A stretch of DNA of 41,658 nucleotides from Chitinophagales bacterium (GTDB lineage: Bacteria; Bacteroidota; Bacteroidia; Chitinophagales; CAIODY01). The DNA lies in assembly GCA_026461075.1 (NCBI GenBank), contig JAPJNH010000065.1:1-41658 (forward strand), in the 5' to 3' direction. The notes below the pieces were generated by a model. The model was given only the letters and a program-made list of their open reading frames with translations. It was not told the origin of the DNA and did not search any database. The position numbers were made by a program, and so were the translations under genes. Below are positions 6,584 to 15,412 of the stretch, in pieces. Positions within the stretch are counted from its first letter, which is position 1. Each line of letters starts with the position of its first letter.

Positions 6584-9100
6584 ATGCGCCTTTTAACTCG
6601 ACAAAAATACATTTTTTTCGTCACCTTTTCGCTACTGATGGCGCTTTTAATTTTCTTAAACAGCAATTTTTTCAATTTACCACCCCTCGGCACCCTACTC
6701 GACCCCTTCCACGGACTCCTACAACAAGCCGAAGACACCCACCACCCATCCACCAGTCCACACCTTCAGCTCCCACAATTACAGGATAGCGCCACCGTCC
6801 TCTTCGACGCACAACGTCATCCGCATATCCTAGCACAAAACGATCACGACGCCTACTTCCTGCAAGGATACCTCAGCGCCCGCGACCGCCTTTGGCAAAT
6901 GGATATTCAAACACGCGCCGCCGCCGGCAGAATCTCTGAAATCCTAGGTCCTTCCACCCTCGAATTCGATCGAAAACAGCGCCGCAAAGGTATCGCAAAC
7001 GCCGCCCGCAAATCCCTCCCCCTCGTCATGGCCGACAGCAACAGCGCTTCCATGCTACAAGCCTATACCGACGGCGTCAACGCATTCATCAGCTCTCTAT
7101 CCTACAAAGATTATCCCGTAGAATTCAAATTACTCAACTACCACCCCGAAAATTGGAGTGTCTACAAATCACTCCTCATGCTAAAATATATGGCCGACGA
7201 CCTCAGCGGCTACTCCAATGACTTGCCAAATACCAATGCCCGCAAAACCCTTGGAATCGATCGCTACCGTCAGCTCTATCCCGACTTCCCAATCTATTCG
7301 CCTGTCATCGTGAGCAATGAAAATGCGCATTATTGGCATTTCAACTTAAAAGATATAGACCTCCATTTTCCAATTCAAATGACACCAACCGACTTCCATA
7401 ATGAAGGTTCGGACGAGCTAGTGCCTTACAACTATCAACTAAAAAATCAATTTTCTCCTTTATCCATCAGCGCCGCTAGCACTCCAAATCCTGAAGCTCC
7501 GAACGGAAGCAATAACTGGGCCGTCGGTCCGTCTAAAACAACCGATAGCAGCGTCATCCTCTGTGGCGACCCTCACCTGCATCTCTCCCTGCCTTCCCTA
7601 TGGTACGAAGTGCAACTCAATATCAAAGGCGCTTCCTTTACAGGCGCAAGCCTGCCAGGCCTACCAGGCATCATCATCGGCTTTAACGATTCGATCGCTT
7701 GGAGTCTTACCAACTCCGAAAGAGATGTCCGCGACTGGTATCATATCGAATTTAAAGATGCGACTCAAGGCGAATACAAACTGCAAGGAAAATGGACTAA
7801 AACACAATTCGCCTTCGATACTATTTCTATAAAAGGCAAGCCAATCTATATCGACACCATCCTGCAAACAGCTTTTGGAAGGGTCTTCTACGACCGTAGC
7901 TTCAGAGAAGAAGGAGTCCCTAACAATATGGCGATCCGTTGGATGGGCGAACAAGCCTCTAACGAAGTCGGGGCCTTATATCTTTTGAACCGAGCACAAG
8001 ATTATGCCGACTTTCAAGAAGCCTTACAGCAATATCAATGTCCGGCACAAAACTTTCTATTCGCCGCACGCCGTGGGGATATCGGGATACAACAACAAGG
8101 AAAGTTTCAACTCTTAAAACAAGATGAAGGTGAATTTATTCAAGAGGCTGACACTAGCTCGCTGGTACAGATCTATATCCCTTTTAACGAAAACCCGCAT
8201 CTGTTCAACCCGGCTTGCGGCTACGTGATGAGCGCCAATCAGCAACCGACCGACATCTTCTATCCTTACTTCTATTCAGGCGACTTCCACAACTATCGCG
8301 CCTTGCGCATCGATGAAGTGCTTAAATCAAAAGCGCGTTTCAATCTGGCAGAGATGATGCAATTGCAAAATGACGCCTATAACCTTTGGTTTGGCGACCT
8401 GAAAAACGTTTGCAGAAAGGCCTTTCATAACGAAGACGTGTTTAAACATCAACTATTAAGAAAAGGCCACGAAGCTTTCTTAGGTAAATTCTTCAACACT
8501 TGGAATCAACAAAACACCCTCGACAACCCATATACAGCCTTAGCGAAATTATGGTACGAGGCCTTGGTAAAAAGTGTCTATGATGATGAGTTGAAGAAAG
8601 ATCAACAAATTATCGACTACCCAAAGAAGGATGTGGTGCTTCGTCTAAACTTGTTGGATAGCAATTTCGCCTTGATAGACAATATCAACACAAAAAAGAA
8701 AGAGAACTTGCGGGAGCTATTAATCAGCTCGCTAGATATCGCATTAGAAAAGTATGACGCCAATGCGAATGCCAAGAATTGGTCGAGCTATCGGCAGACA
8801 AAAATTGCGCATATCGCCAAGCTAGATGCCTTTGGCATAAATATCCAAGCCGCTGGTGAACTCAACTCCGTAAACGCCTTAGGCGCTGATTTTGGGGCCT
8901 CGTGGCGCATGATCGTCAAGCTCAGTAAAAACACTATCGAAGCGTATGGCACCTATCCTGGTGGCGCAAGTGGCAATCCAGGTTCTGCCTATTACTGCAA
9001 TCAAGTGAAGGAGTGGGAACAAGGTAAATATCATGCATTACAGCACTGGAACCTCCACAATCGTAAAGACGCATTATTCATTCAAACCTTTTCAAAATGA
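6584..9100 (+). CDS. Penicillin acylase family Ntn-hydrolase
   Basis: This is an 838-residue amidase of the penicillin amidase (S45) family. Residues about 8-28 form one hydrophobic segment, a signal peptide or anchor that would place the enzyme in the periplasm. The alpha-chain motif [17 protein letters not shown] is present, and the nucleophile is Ser309 in NGSNNWAVG, the residue exposed when the precursor cleaves itself. The early beta chain contains [21 protein letters not shown], with its conserved oxyanion-hole region. The late motif [11 protein letters not shown] is also typical. The substrate cannot be read from sequence; relatives act on beta-lactam side chains, acyl-homoserine lactones or other amides. 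Codons in the first third are noticeably C-rich. The stop overlaps the next start (ATGA), implying translational coupling. Confidence 0.92.
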   Translation: MRLLTRQKYIFFVTFSLLMALLIFLNSNFFNLPPLGTLLDPFHGLLQQAEDTHHPSTSPHLQLPQLQDSATVLFDAQRHPHILAQNDHDAYFLQGYLSARDRLWQMDIQTRAAAGRISEILGPSTLEFDRKQRRKGIANAARKSLPLVMADSNSASMLQAYTDGVNAFISSLSYKDYPVEFKLLNYHPENWSVYKSLLMLKYMADDLSGYSNDLPNTNARKTLGIDRYRQLYPDFPIYSPVIVSNENAHYWHFNLKDIDLHFPIQMTPTDFHNEGSDELVPYNYQLKNQFSPLSISAASTPNPEAPNGSNNWAVGPSKTTDSSVILCGDPHLHLSLPSLWYEVQLNIKGASFTGASLPGLPGIIIGFNDSIAWSLTNSERDVRDWYHIEFKDATQGEYKLQGKWTKTQFAFDTISIKGKPIYIDTILQTAFGRVFYDRSFREEGVPNNMAIRWMGEQASNEVGALYLLNRAQDYADFQEALQQYQCPAQNFLFAARRGDIGIQQQGKFQLLKQDEGEFIQEADTSSLVQIYIPFNENPHLFNPACGYVMSANQQPTDIFYPYFYSGDFHNYRALRIDEVLKSKARFNLAEMMQLQNDAYNLWFGDLKNVCRKAFHNEDVFKHQLLRKGHEAFLGKFFNTWNQQNTLDNPYTALAKLWYEALVKSVYDDELKKDQQIIDYPKKDVVLRLNLLDSNFALIDNINTKKKENLRELLISSLDIALEKYDANANAKNWSSYRQTKIAHIAKLDAFGINIQAAGELNSVNALGADFGASWRMIVKLSKNTIEAYGTYPGGASGNPGSAYYCNQVKEWEQGKYHALQHWNLHNRKDALFIQTFSK

Positions 9101-9540
9101 TTTTAGGCTATACTCAAGGCAAGCGGGTCAATAATGGAATTGGCAAAGGCGGTAATCGTAGAAAAAAGCAAAAAGGCCAACGAGCTTTTTGGATAGAATG
9201 GATCATCTTGCCTATCCTACTTTTACTGACGCAAGCGGGATTGCAATACTTTTTCTTTTGGTGGTTGATGGTGCTCCCCTATTTGATCTATGGCCTGCTC
9301 ACCGATAAGCGTGAAGGCACGCGTAGCTTCTGGCTTCCCTTCGTCTGCTCCTTCTTACTATGGGGTGCTTATGGATTTTATCTATCGTATCAGAATGATC
9401 ACATTTTAACGAATAAACTAGCGATGCTTTTCTTGAAAAGCGAACATCCCTATTTGTTCTTGGCCTTAGGACCTATTTTGGCGGGCCTATTAACAGGAAT
9501 GGCCGGATATACCGGCCATCTGTTCAAAAAACTCTTATAA
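9097..9540 (+). CDS. Small membrane protein coupled to the acylase
   Basis: I do not recognise this 147-residue protein. After a basic cytoplasmic N-terminus (KGGNRRKKQKGQR) it has about four hydrophobic segments near residues 33-50, 52-68, 80-97 and 120-140, linked by short charged loops such as TDKREGTR. Many Trp, Phe and Tyr residues are typical of small integral membrane proteins. Its ATG overlaps the acylase stop, so the two are expected to be made together. It ends four bases before the stop of the convergent TlpA-like gene, and the junction includes the 12-bp palindrome ATAAAGCTTTAT. No function is assigned. Confidence 0.75.
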   Translation: MILGYTQGKRVNNGIGKGGNRRKKQKGQRAFWIEWIILPILLLLTQAGLQYFFFWWLMVLPYLIYGLLTDKREGTRSFWLPFVCSFLLWGAYGFYLSYQNDHILTNKLAMLFLKSEHPYLFLALGPILAGLLTGMAGYTGHLFKKLL

Positions 9541-9544
9541 AGCT

Positions 9545-10066
9545 TTATTTCAAGCGACGATTCAATTCTTCGGCTACATTCTCCGGACGCATACCTGCTC
9601 CGATAATCGTGCCCTCTCCGTCGATCAAATAACATTGAGGAATAGACTCGATGCCATACATTCTTCCTGCTTCACTTCCCCAACCTTTTAAATCACTCAC
9701 ATGATAAGGCCAAGTTAAGCCATCCTTTTCGATAGCCGCTTTCCACGCGTTCATATCCTTATCTAAAGACACGCTATAGATTTCAAAGCCATTACCGCCA
9801 TTGAATTTCTTGTTGTGATACTTCTTGTACATATCGACCACAAAAGGATTCGCACGACGACAAGGTCCGCACCAGCTAGCCCAGAAATCAATCATAACAA
9901 TTTTACCTTTCAATTCTGAAAGTGCCATTACTTTTCCTTCTGGATTAGTAAAAATTAAATTAGGAGCCTTCTCCCCATTCATAGGACGGCTTTGCATAGG
10001 CTTGAAGGAATAAAGACCAACAACCACAGTCAAAAGCACAACGATACCAAGAATTATTTTTTTCAT
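9545..10066 (-). CDS. TlpA-family thiol:disulfide oxidoreductase
   Basis: This 173-residue thioredoxin-fold protein has an N-terminal hydrophobic anchor or signal (residues about 3-21). The active site is WASWCGPCRR with C66 and C69, and the cis-proline region is GIESIPQCYLID. The central insertion (YKKYHNKKFNGGNGFEIYSVSLDKD) is typical of the TlpA/ResA group. The protein should face the periplasm and reduce or exchange disulfides, for example in cytochrome c maturation or on exported proteins. It starts two bases after the stop of the glycosyltransferase gene. A well-matched promoter at 10080-10111 suggests it can also be transcribed on its own. Confidence 0.92.
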   Translation of the reverse strand: MKKIILGIVVLLTVVVGLYSFKPMQSRPMNGEKAPNLIFTNPEGKVMALSELKGKIVMIDFWASWCGPCRRANPFVVDMYKKYHNKKFNGGNGFEIYSVSLDKDMNAWKAAIEKDGLTWPYHVSDLKGWGSEAGRMYGIESIPQCYLIDGEGTIIGAGMRPENVAEELNRRLK

Positions 10067-10068
10067 GC

Positions 10069-12069
10069 TTATTTTTTTTCAAATTTAGGATAAAATCGTG
10101 CCAAAAGCAAAGCTTTCGCTAAGCGAAAATCTAGCTTCACGCGATAATTTTGAACATATTCTTTAAGAAGTCGTCTAACCAACCAAGCCTCTTGCGGAGC
10201 GAATGAACTATTCCAGACTGGAAATACCCCTTCCTTCAATTGCAGTCCCTCCTCTTTCAACAGCGTGCGTTGATCTGTTAGCGTACCAAACCAAGTAGTT
10301 CGTCCTGCTAAAACCGTCCATAACCCATGCCAGAGCTTTGTTCGCTGCTGTTTATCCCACAATATTATGGCGAAGATTGGGACGAAGAAACAGCTTAGGA
10401 TTACTACACTAAACAATACATCAAAAAGACGTTTATTCCGCTTGGCGAAGGTATTGTGTAAAGAGAAGCGTTGATCCCACAAATACGTGTCGCCAGCCGT
10501 TTCTTTACTATTACTACCGACAATCGCCGTTCCATTTTCTGCCAATACTTTAAAACTGCAGATCCCTTTTAATTCGGCCATCGCCGTAATCATCTCTTCT
10601 ACTTGCACATCCTTCAAGCAAAACAAGACTTCATTCACTTGCAGTGTCAAAACCAACTTTTTCAAATCGCGCAAACTGCCGACATAGGCTTCGTTCGGAG
10701 TACTTTCCAATTTATCAGAACCCTGAATCGTTCCTAATACGGTATGCGGAATATGTAGGTCTTGAATCATTTTTTGAACGCGCGCGACTTCGGCTATTTC
10801 TCCGACAAACAACATTCGCTTCTCTTCGCTCTCTCTAAAGTTGGAAGCTGGGTTCATTCGCACCGCTAGGCGACGCCATCCCCAGAAACAGAGTCCGTTC
10901 AAAGAAGCACCTAACAAAATGATCGCTCGCGAAAACTGCAATTCTTTTGGCAAGAAGGCATAGACCGCGGAAATAATTACAGTACCCAATAACAAACCTC
11001 TTCCGAGATAACGCCATTTAAATTGCTTATCGTAGGCGCCGTTGAAATACAAGGAAACAACCCATACGAGCGCATAGATCGGCAATACGAAATAAGTATA
11101 GGTGGAAGGATAATAATGTTCAGGTATATCTGCAGAACGATGTAGCCATAGCCATTGCGCCGACCATACGCCGGTCACCGACAAGAGCGCATCGAACAGA
11201 AAGGGAGAGAGCTTTGCGCCAATTTGTGAAAAAAGACTCAACATGGCACGCAGATAAATCGCTAATTGCAAAAAGAGTATAAAGCTCGCAGAGAAAGCGC
11301 CTTTGAAGTGCTTCTTCGCAAAGATGATCATCGCCTGATAGAATAGCTTCACATAGTTGAAGGTCGCCTTCTTCGTGCTTTCGCCTTTATAGTGAATGAT
11401 TGGATTCTCCGAAAAGTAAATATTTTTATAGCCGCCTTGAATGATACGCCAGCTGAGATCGATATCCTCGCCATACATAAAGAAGGTATCATCCAAAAGA
11501 CCGATCTTATCGAGCGTTTCCTTACGGAGCAACATATAAGCGCCGGCTAATACTTCCGCTTCTTGAATTTGATTTTCGGAAAGATGACCGAGATAATAAT
11601 GATTAAAGCGCGCCGATTTAGAGAAGAGCTTGTTCAGTCCACTCAACTTATAAAACGCCGTAGACGGCTTTGGAAAGCCACGCTTACTTTCCGGCAGATA
11701 CTGCCCTTGGCCATCGAGCATTTTTATTCCTAGTCCACCCGCTTCTGGATGTGCATCCATATAATCGAGCGGCTCTGTAAAGGAGTGTTCTCCGACAATT
11801 GTATCTGGGTTGAGTAAAAGGATATATTCTCCTTTGGATTCGCGAATCGCTTGGTTATTGGCGGCAGAGAATCCGACGTTTTTAGCATTGGCAATCAGCT
11901 TGACTTCTGGAAAGCGTTCTTGCACCCATTCTACGGATCCGTCGTTAGAGGCGTTATCGACTACAAAGACCTCTGCTTCGATGTTGGCAGTGGCTTTACG
12001 CACCGACTGCAAGCAAGCTTCTAAGAAGTACTTGACTTTATAATTAACGATAACGATAGAAAGCTTCAA
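10069..12069 (-). CDS. GT2 glycosyltransferase fused to a membrane / phosphoglycosyl-transferase-like region
   Basis: This 666-residue fusion starts with a GT-A family 2 glycosyltransferase (residues about 1-235): LSIVIVNYKVKYFLEACL, VVDNASNDGS, the NPD motif in LLLNPDTIV and FMYGEDIDLSWR. About five or six membrane segments follow (near 255-400). Next comes a Rossmann-like domain (near 405-530; KRMLFVGEIAEVARVQ) like the CoA-binding-type domain of WcaJ/EpsL polyisoprenyl-phosphate transferases. Then KRNKRLFDVLFSVVILS resembles the entry helix of the bacterial sugar-transferase domain. What follows is short and lacks the acidic catalytic motif of that family, keeping only weak similarity (LAGRTTWFGT, YRVKLDFRLAK). 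The GT2 half is probably active in surface polysaccharide or glycan synthesis; the second half may be a regulatory or docking relic. Confidence 0.85.
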   Translation of the reverse strand: MKLSIVIVNYKVKYFLEACLQSVRKATANIEAEVFVVDNASNDGSVEWVQERFPEVKLIANAKNVGFSAANNQAIRESKGEYILLLNPDTIVGEHSFTEPLDYMDAHPEAGGLGIKMLDGQGQYLPESKRGFPKPSTAFYKLSGLNKLFSKSARFNHYYLGHLSENQIQEAEVLAGAYMLLRKETLDKIGLLDDTFFMYGEDIDLSWRIIQGGYKNIYFSENPIIHYKGESTKKATFNYVKLFYQAMIIFAKKHFKGAFSASFILFLQLAIYLRAMLSLFSQIGAKLSPFLFDALLSVTGVWSAQWLWLHRSADIPEHYYPSTYTYFVLPIYALVWVVSLYFNGAYDKQFKWRYLGRGLLLGTVIISAVYAFLPKELQFSRAIILLGASLNGLCFWGWRRLAVRMNPASNFRESEEKRMLFVGEIAEVARVQKMIQDLHIPHTVLGTIQGSDKLESTPNEAYVGSLRDLKKLVLTLQVNEVLFCLKDVQVEEMITAMAELKGICSFKVLAENGTAIVGSNSKETAGDTYLWDQRFSLHNTFAKRNKRLFDVLFSVVILSCFFVPIFAIILWDKQQRTKLWHGLWTVLAGRTTWFGTLTDQRTLLKEEGLQLKEGVFPVWNSSFAPQEAWLVRRLLKEYVQNYRVKLDFRLAKALLLARFYPKFEKK
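10080..10111 (-). promoter_or_regulatory. Internal promoter for the TlpA-like gene
   Basis: On the minus strand TTTG (10108-10111), a 20-base spacer and TAAATTTG (10080-10087) match the Bacteroidota -33/-7 consensus at every defined position. It lies inside the last codons of the glycosyltransferase gene, 13 bases before the TlpA-like ATG. It is the best consensus match found in the window, though AT-rich lysine codons could produce it by chance. Confidence 0.55.
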
Positions 12070-12115
12070 CGTAGAATTTTTAACGCTTCAAGTTACTAAA
12101 AAAGATGGATACAAT

Positions 12116-12152
12116 AAAAAACCGCGACTTCGTAACGGAGCCGCGGTTTTAG
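12116..12152 (-). terminator. Intrinsic terminator of the DHS-like gene
   Basis: AAAACCGCG and CGCGGTTTT form a stem around a loop of about 15 bases, followed on the minus strand by a T-rich tract. It lies 18 bases after the stop of the deoxyhypusine-synthase-like gene and before the glycosyltransferase gene. Confidence 0.8.
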
Positions 12153-12169
12153 AATTTAAAAGGAGTTTA

Positions 12170-13144
12170 TTACCAACCCAAGATCCAGGCGAACATCAAA
12201 GGTGCAACAATTGTCGCATCACTTTCAACGATGAATTTCGGTGTATTAATATCTAATTTACCCCAGGTAATTTTCTCATTCGGAACAGCGCCGCTATAAG
12301 AACCATAAGAGGTAGTGCTATCAGAGATCTGACAGAAATAGCTCCAGAAAGGCACATCATGCCATTCCAAATCTTGGTACATCATAGGTACTACGCAGAT
12401 AGGGAAATCACCAGCGATACCGCCACCAATTTGGAAGAAGCCAACGCCTTTTCCAGAAGAGTTGTTACGATACCATTCTGTCAACCATACCATATATTCG
12501 ATACCCGACTTCATCGTCGTAGCTTTCAATTCATTCTTCACCACATAAGAAGCGAAGATATTTCCCATGGTGCTATCTTCCCAACCTGGAACGACGATAG
12601 GAATATTCTTTTGCGCAGCTGCCAACATCCATGAATTCTTTGGATCGATTTCATAGTATTGCTCTAATTCTCCACTCAACAAAATTTTATACATGTACTC
12701 ATGCGGGAAATAACGCTCCCCCTTATCTTCTGCACCTTTCCATACGCCATGGATATGCTTTTGCAAACGACGGAAAGCTTCTTCTTCAGGGATACAAGTA
12801 TCTGTTACACGGTTGTAATGATTTTCCAATAGATCCCACTCTTCTTGCGGACTCAAATCGCGATAGTTTGGTACACGCTTATAATGGCTATGTGCTACCA
12901 AGTTCATGATATCTTCTTCCAAGTTAGCACCTGTACAAGAGATAATGCTCACTTTATCTTGACGAATCATTTCAGCAAGAGAAATGCCTAGCTCGGCAGT
13001 TGACATCGCACCCGCTAAGGTGATCATCATTTTTCCACCTGCATCTAGATGTTCTACATATCCTTTAGCCGCATCCATCATGGCTGCCGCATTGAAATGG
13101 CGATAGTGATGCGCCATGAATTGAGAAATAGGTCCTTGTTGCAT
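12170..13144 (-). CDS. Deoxyhypusine synthase family protein
   Basis: This 324-residue protein is of the deoxyhypusine synthase (DHS) family, NAD-dependent enzymes that move the aminobutyl group of spermidine to a lysine. MITLAGAMSTAELG, VSIISCTGANLEED, a GVGFFQIGGG segment and the C-terminal ITWGKLD are present. The Lys of WGK (K296 here) aligns with the catalytic lysine of the eukaryotic enzyme, and the tail (ESDATIVAPLMFAWIL) matches the end of the fold. Bacteria lack eIF5A, so the acceptor must differ; homospermidine synthesis is one possibility (inference). The ATG at 13144 is preferred to an in-frame start at 13165 because the -7 box at 13163-13170 overlaps the latter. A terminator follows, so the gene is probably monocistronic. 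Confidence 0.9.
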   Translation of the reverse strand: MQQGPISQFMAHHYRHFNAAAMMDAAKGYVEHLDAGGKMMITLAGAMSTAELGISLAEMIRQDKVSIISCTGANLEEDIMNLVAHSHYKRVPNYRDLSPQEEWDLLENHYNRVTDTCIPEEEAFRRLQKHIHGVWKGAEDKGERYFPHEYMYKILLSGELEQYYEIDPKNSWMLAAAQKNIPIVVPGWEDSTMGNIFASYVVKNELKATTMKSGIEYMVWLTEWYRNNSSGKGVGFFQIGGGIAGDFPICVVPMMYQDLEWHDVPFWSYFCQISDSTTSYGSYSGAVPNEKITWGKLDINTPKFIVESDATIVAPLMFAWILGW

Positions 13145-13162
13145 AATTATTGTTTTGCGCCG

Positions 13163-13170
13163 CAAAGTTA
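13163..13170 (-). promoter_or_regulatory. -7 box of the DHS-like gene
   Basis: The minus strand reads TAACTTTG, a perfect TAnnTTTG match, 18 bases before the ATG at 13144. The same octamer precedes the OstA-like gene. No clear -33 TTTG is visible at the expected spacing. Confidence 0.5.
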
Positions 13171-13190
13171 ATACTTCACAGCCGATTTTG

Positions 13191-14102
13191 TTAATATCCG
13201 AAGCTCTTTAACGAACGCTCATTATCGATCCAATTTTCTTTCACCTTCACACGCGTATCCAAAAAGACTTTCTTCCCTAAAAATTTCTCCATATCCGCAC
13301 GAGCTTCCGTACTAATACGCTTTATAAGCGCACCACCTTTTCCAATCAACATACTCTTGTGCGACTCACGATTCACATAGATCTCCGCTGTAATCACGTC
13401 TATATCCTCCTTTTCCTTATAATCCACTACCACAACTTCCGTATGATAAGGGATTTCATCATGGGTATACAAGAAGATTTTTTCACGGATAAAGTCTGAC
13501 ATAAAGAAGCGCACATTACGATCACTGATATGTTCCTTATCGTAAAAGGCAGGACCTTCCGGAAGATATTTCAAGATCATCGCCTTCAAAATATCTAAGT
13601 TTCTTTTCTTCAAAGCAGAGACAGGCACCACTTCTTTAATCCCTTCAACACCCGCCCAGAAGCCCATCTTCATACGAAGCACCGGCTCCGTTATTTGATC
13701 AATCTTGTTCAAAACCAATATCACGGGCACCTTAAATTTCAGCTGATCGAATTGCGCTTTGGCAGCCATTTCATTCATATTCGCTTCGATCAAAAACAAA
13801 GCGATATCGACATCTTGCATCGCTTCCTGAATGACATTCGCCATGCTCTCTTGCAACTTATAATGCGGTTCTAAAATACCAGGCGTATCGTTGAACACCA
13901 CCTGAAAACGCGGATCGTTCCAAATGCCAATGATACGCTTACGTGTCGTCTGTGCCTTCGGAGTTACAATCGATATTTTCTCATTGAGCAATGCATTTAA
14001 CAAAGTCGACTTACCGACGTTCGGCAAGCCAAATATATTAACGAAGCCGGAATGATGTTTCGTCACCTTCACCTCTTTGAGGTCAGTTTGTTTTTTAGCC
14101 AT
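13191..14102 (-). CDS. era: GTPase Era
   Basis: This 303-residue GTPase is needed for 30S subunit maturation and binds the 3' end of 16S rRNA. G1 is GLPNVGKST (residues 25-33), followed by the switch motif AQTTRKRI, G3 DTPG (72-75), G4 NKID (132-135) and G5 SAL. The C-terminal KH domain carries LIGKGGALIKRIS. The ATG at 14102 gives MAKKQTDLKE and an 8-base overlap with the upstream symporter gene. A second in-frame ATG at 14114 would extend the overlap to 20 bases and cannot be excluded. Overlap implies translational coupling with the symporter gene. Confidence 0.95.
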   Translation of the reverse strand: MAKKQTDLKEVKVTKHHSGFVNIFGLPNVGKSTLLNALLNEKISIVTPKAQTTRKRIIGIWNDPRFQVVFNDTPGILEPHYKLQESMANVIQEAMQDVDIALFLIEANMNEMAAKAQFDQLKFKVPVILVLNKIDQITEPVLRMKMGFWAGVEGIKEVVPVSALKKRNLDILKAMILKYLPEGPAFYDKEHISDRNVRFFMSDFIREKIFLYTHDEIPYHTEVVVVDYKEKEDIDVITAEIYVNRESHKSMLIGKGGALIKRISTEARADMEKFLGKKVFLDTRVKVKENWIDNERSLKSFGY

Positions 14103-15327
14103 GATTTGTTTCACTTAATTCGTTTTCCCACTTACTTACTGCTACGGTAGCTACTGCGTTTCCAATCACATTGGTAGCAGAGCGTCCCATATCTAGTAAC
14201 TGATCGATTCCCATCAATAATAATAGTCCAGCCTCTGGGATGTGAAACTGTGCTAAAGCGCCTGAAATAACAACGAGAGAGGCGCGCGGTACGCCAGCAA
14301 TTCCTTTAGAAGTCACCATCAAGGTAAGCAACAAAGAAATCTGTTCGTACAAAGGCATTTCAATATGATAAGCTTGCGCGATGAATAAGGACGCGAAGGT
14401 CATATACATCATACTTCCATCGAGGTTGAACGAGTAACCTAATGGCAAGGTAAAGCTGACAATTTTCTTTTGGCAACCGAATTTTTCCAGCTGTTGCATC
14501 AACTGCGGGAACGCCGATTCACTCGATGCGGTAGAGAAGGCCAATAAGACACTTTCTTTCACACCGAGGAATAAATCTTTAATGCGTTTACCTACCCAAA
14601 GAGAACCTAGGATATATAAAATAACCCAAAGCAAAAACAAGCCTAAATAAAACTCGCCAATCAGCTTTCCATAAGTGATGAGCACACCTAAGCCCGACTT
14701 CGCAATGATAGCGGATATCGCTGCAAAAACAGCCAACGGAGCCATATTCATCACGTAGCCTGTTATTTTAAGCATCACCTTTGAAATGCTTTCAATAGCA
14801 TTGACCAAGCCATGTGTTTGTTCAGGTAAAGAAGCGCAAGCCATCCCGAAGAAAATAGAGAATACGATGATTTGCAGAATCTCATTACCCGACATCGCCA
14901 TAAAGAAAGAGTCAGGAACTAAATGCGTTAAAAAGTCTTTCGGGTTGATTTTCGCTTTCGCAATTCCAGCTACAGTGTCTTGACTTGGCAAAGGCAAATT
15001 CAATCCAGCACCAGGTTTGAAGAAATTAACCAATACCATTCCTAAGGATAAAGAAATAATGGTAGCAAATAAAAACCACGCCAGTGTTTTCAAACCGATA
15101 CGTCCTACCACTTTCATATCGCCGAGCTTAGCAATTCCTACGATCAAGGTAGAAGCAACTAAAGGCGCAATGATCATTTTGATCAGACGAAGAAAAAGGC
15201 TACTGATTAGGGTGATATTATCCTGATAAGCAGGCGCAGTATTGAAAAAGGTATTGAGCACATAACCAACGCCGATACCGAGTAGCATGGCGATGAAAAT
15301 AAACTGGGTTAGGCCTTTTGATTTCAT
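14095..15327 (-). CDS. Dicarboxylate/amino acid:cation symporter (DAACS family)
   Basis: This 410-residue transporter of the GltP/DctA type takes up glutamate, aspartate or C4-dicarboxylates with protons or sodium. Several hydrophobic helices are followed by the family signature region: the serine-rich hairpin FSTASSESAFPQ, then FTLPLGYSFNLDGS and the C-terminal MGIDQLLDMGRSATNVIGNA with the substrate-coordinating Asp and Asn residues. The ATG at 15327 is chosen (MKSKGLTQF); the longer frame to 15372 would run into the secDF terminator at 15364-15393. Exact substrate and coupling ion are not determined. Its 3' end overlaps era. Confidence 0.92.
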   Translation of the reverse strand: MKSKGLTQFIFIAMLLGIGVGYVLNTFFNTAPAYQDNITLISSLFLRLIKMIIAPLVASTLIVGIAKLGDMKVVGRIGLKTLAWFLFATIISLSLGMVLVNFFKPGAGLNLPLPSQDTVAGIAKAKINPKDFLTHLVPDSFFMAMSGNEILQIIVFSIFFGMACASLPEQTHGLVNAIESISKVMLKITGYVMNMAPLAVFAAISAIIAKSGLGVLITYGKLIGEFYLGLFLLWVILYILGSLWVGKRIKDLFLGVKESVLLAFSTASSESAFPQLMQQLEKFGCQKKIVSFTLPLGYSFNLDGSMMYMTFASLFIAQAYHIEMPLYEQISLLLTLMVTSKGIAGVPRASLVVISGALAQFHIPEAGLLLLMGIDQLLDMGRSATNVIGNAVATVAVSKWENELSETNHG

Positions 15328-15363
15328 TCGTTGACTTAATATTGGGATAAAGATAAAAAACAA

Positions 15364-15393
15364 CAGCGCCATTTTGCGGACAAAATGGCGCTG
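15364..15393 (-). terminator. Intrinsic terminator of secDF
   Basis: CAGCGCCATTTTG and CAAAATGGCGCTG form a perfect 13-bp stem with a 4-base loop. On the minus strand it is followed by TTGTTTTTTATC. It lies 20 bases after the secDF stop. Confidence 0.88.
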
Positions 15394-15412
15394 TGCATAT
15401 CAGTTGTTTAGA

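Noticed and set aside
15328-15372. N-terminal extension of the symporter
   Set aside because: It runs into the secDF terminator stem.
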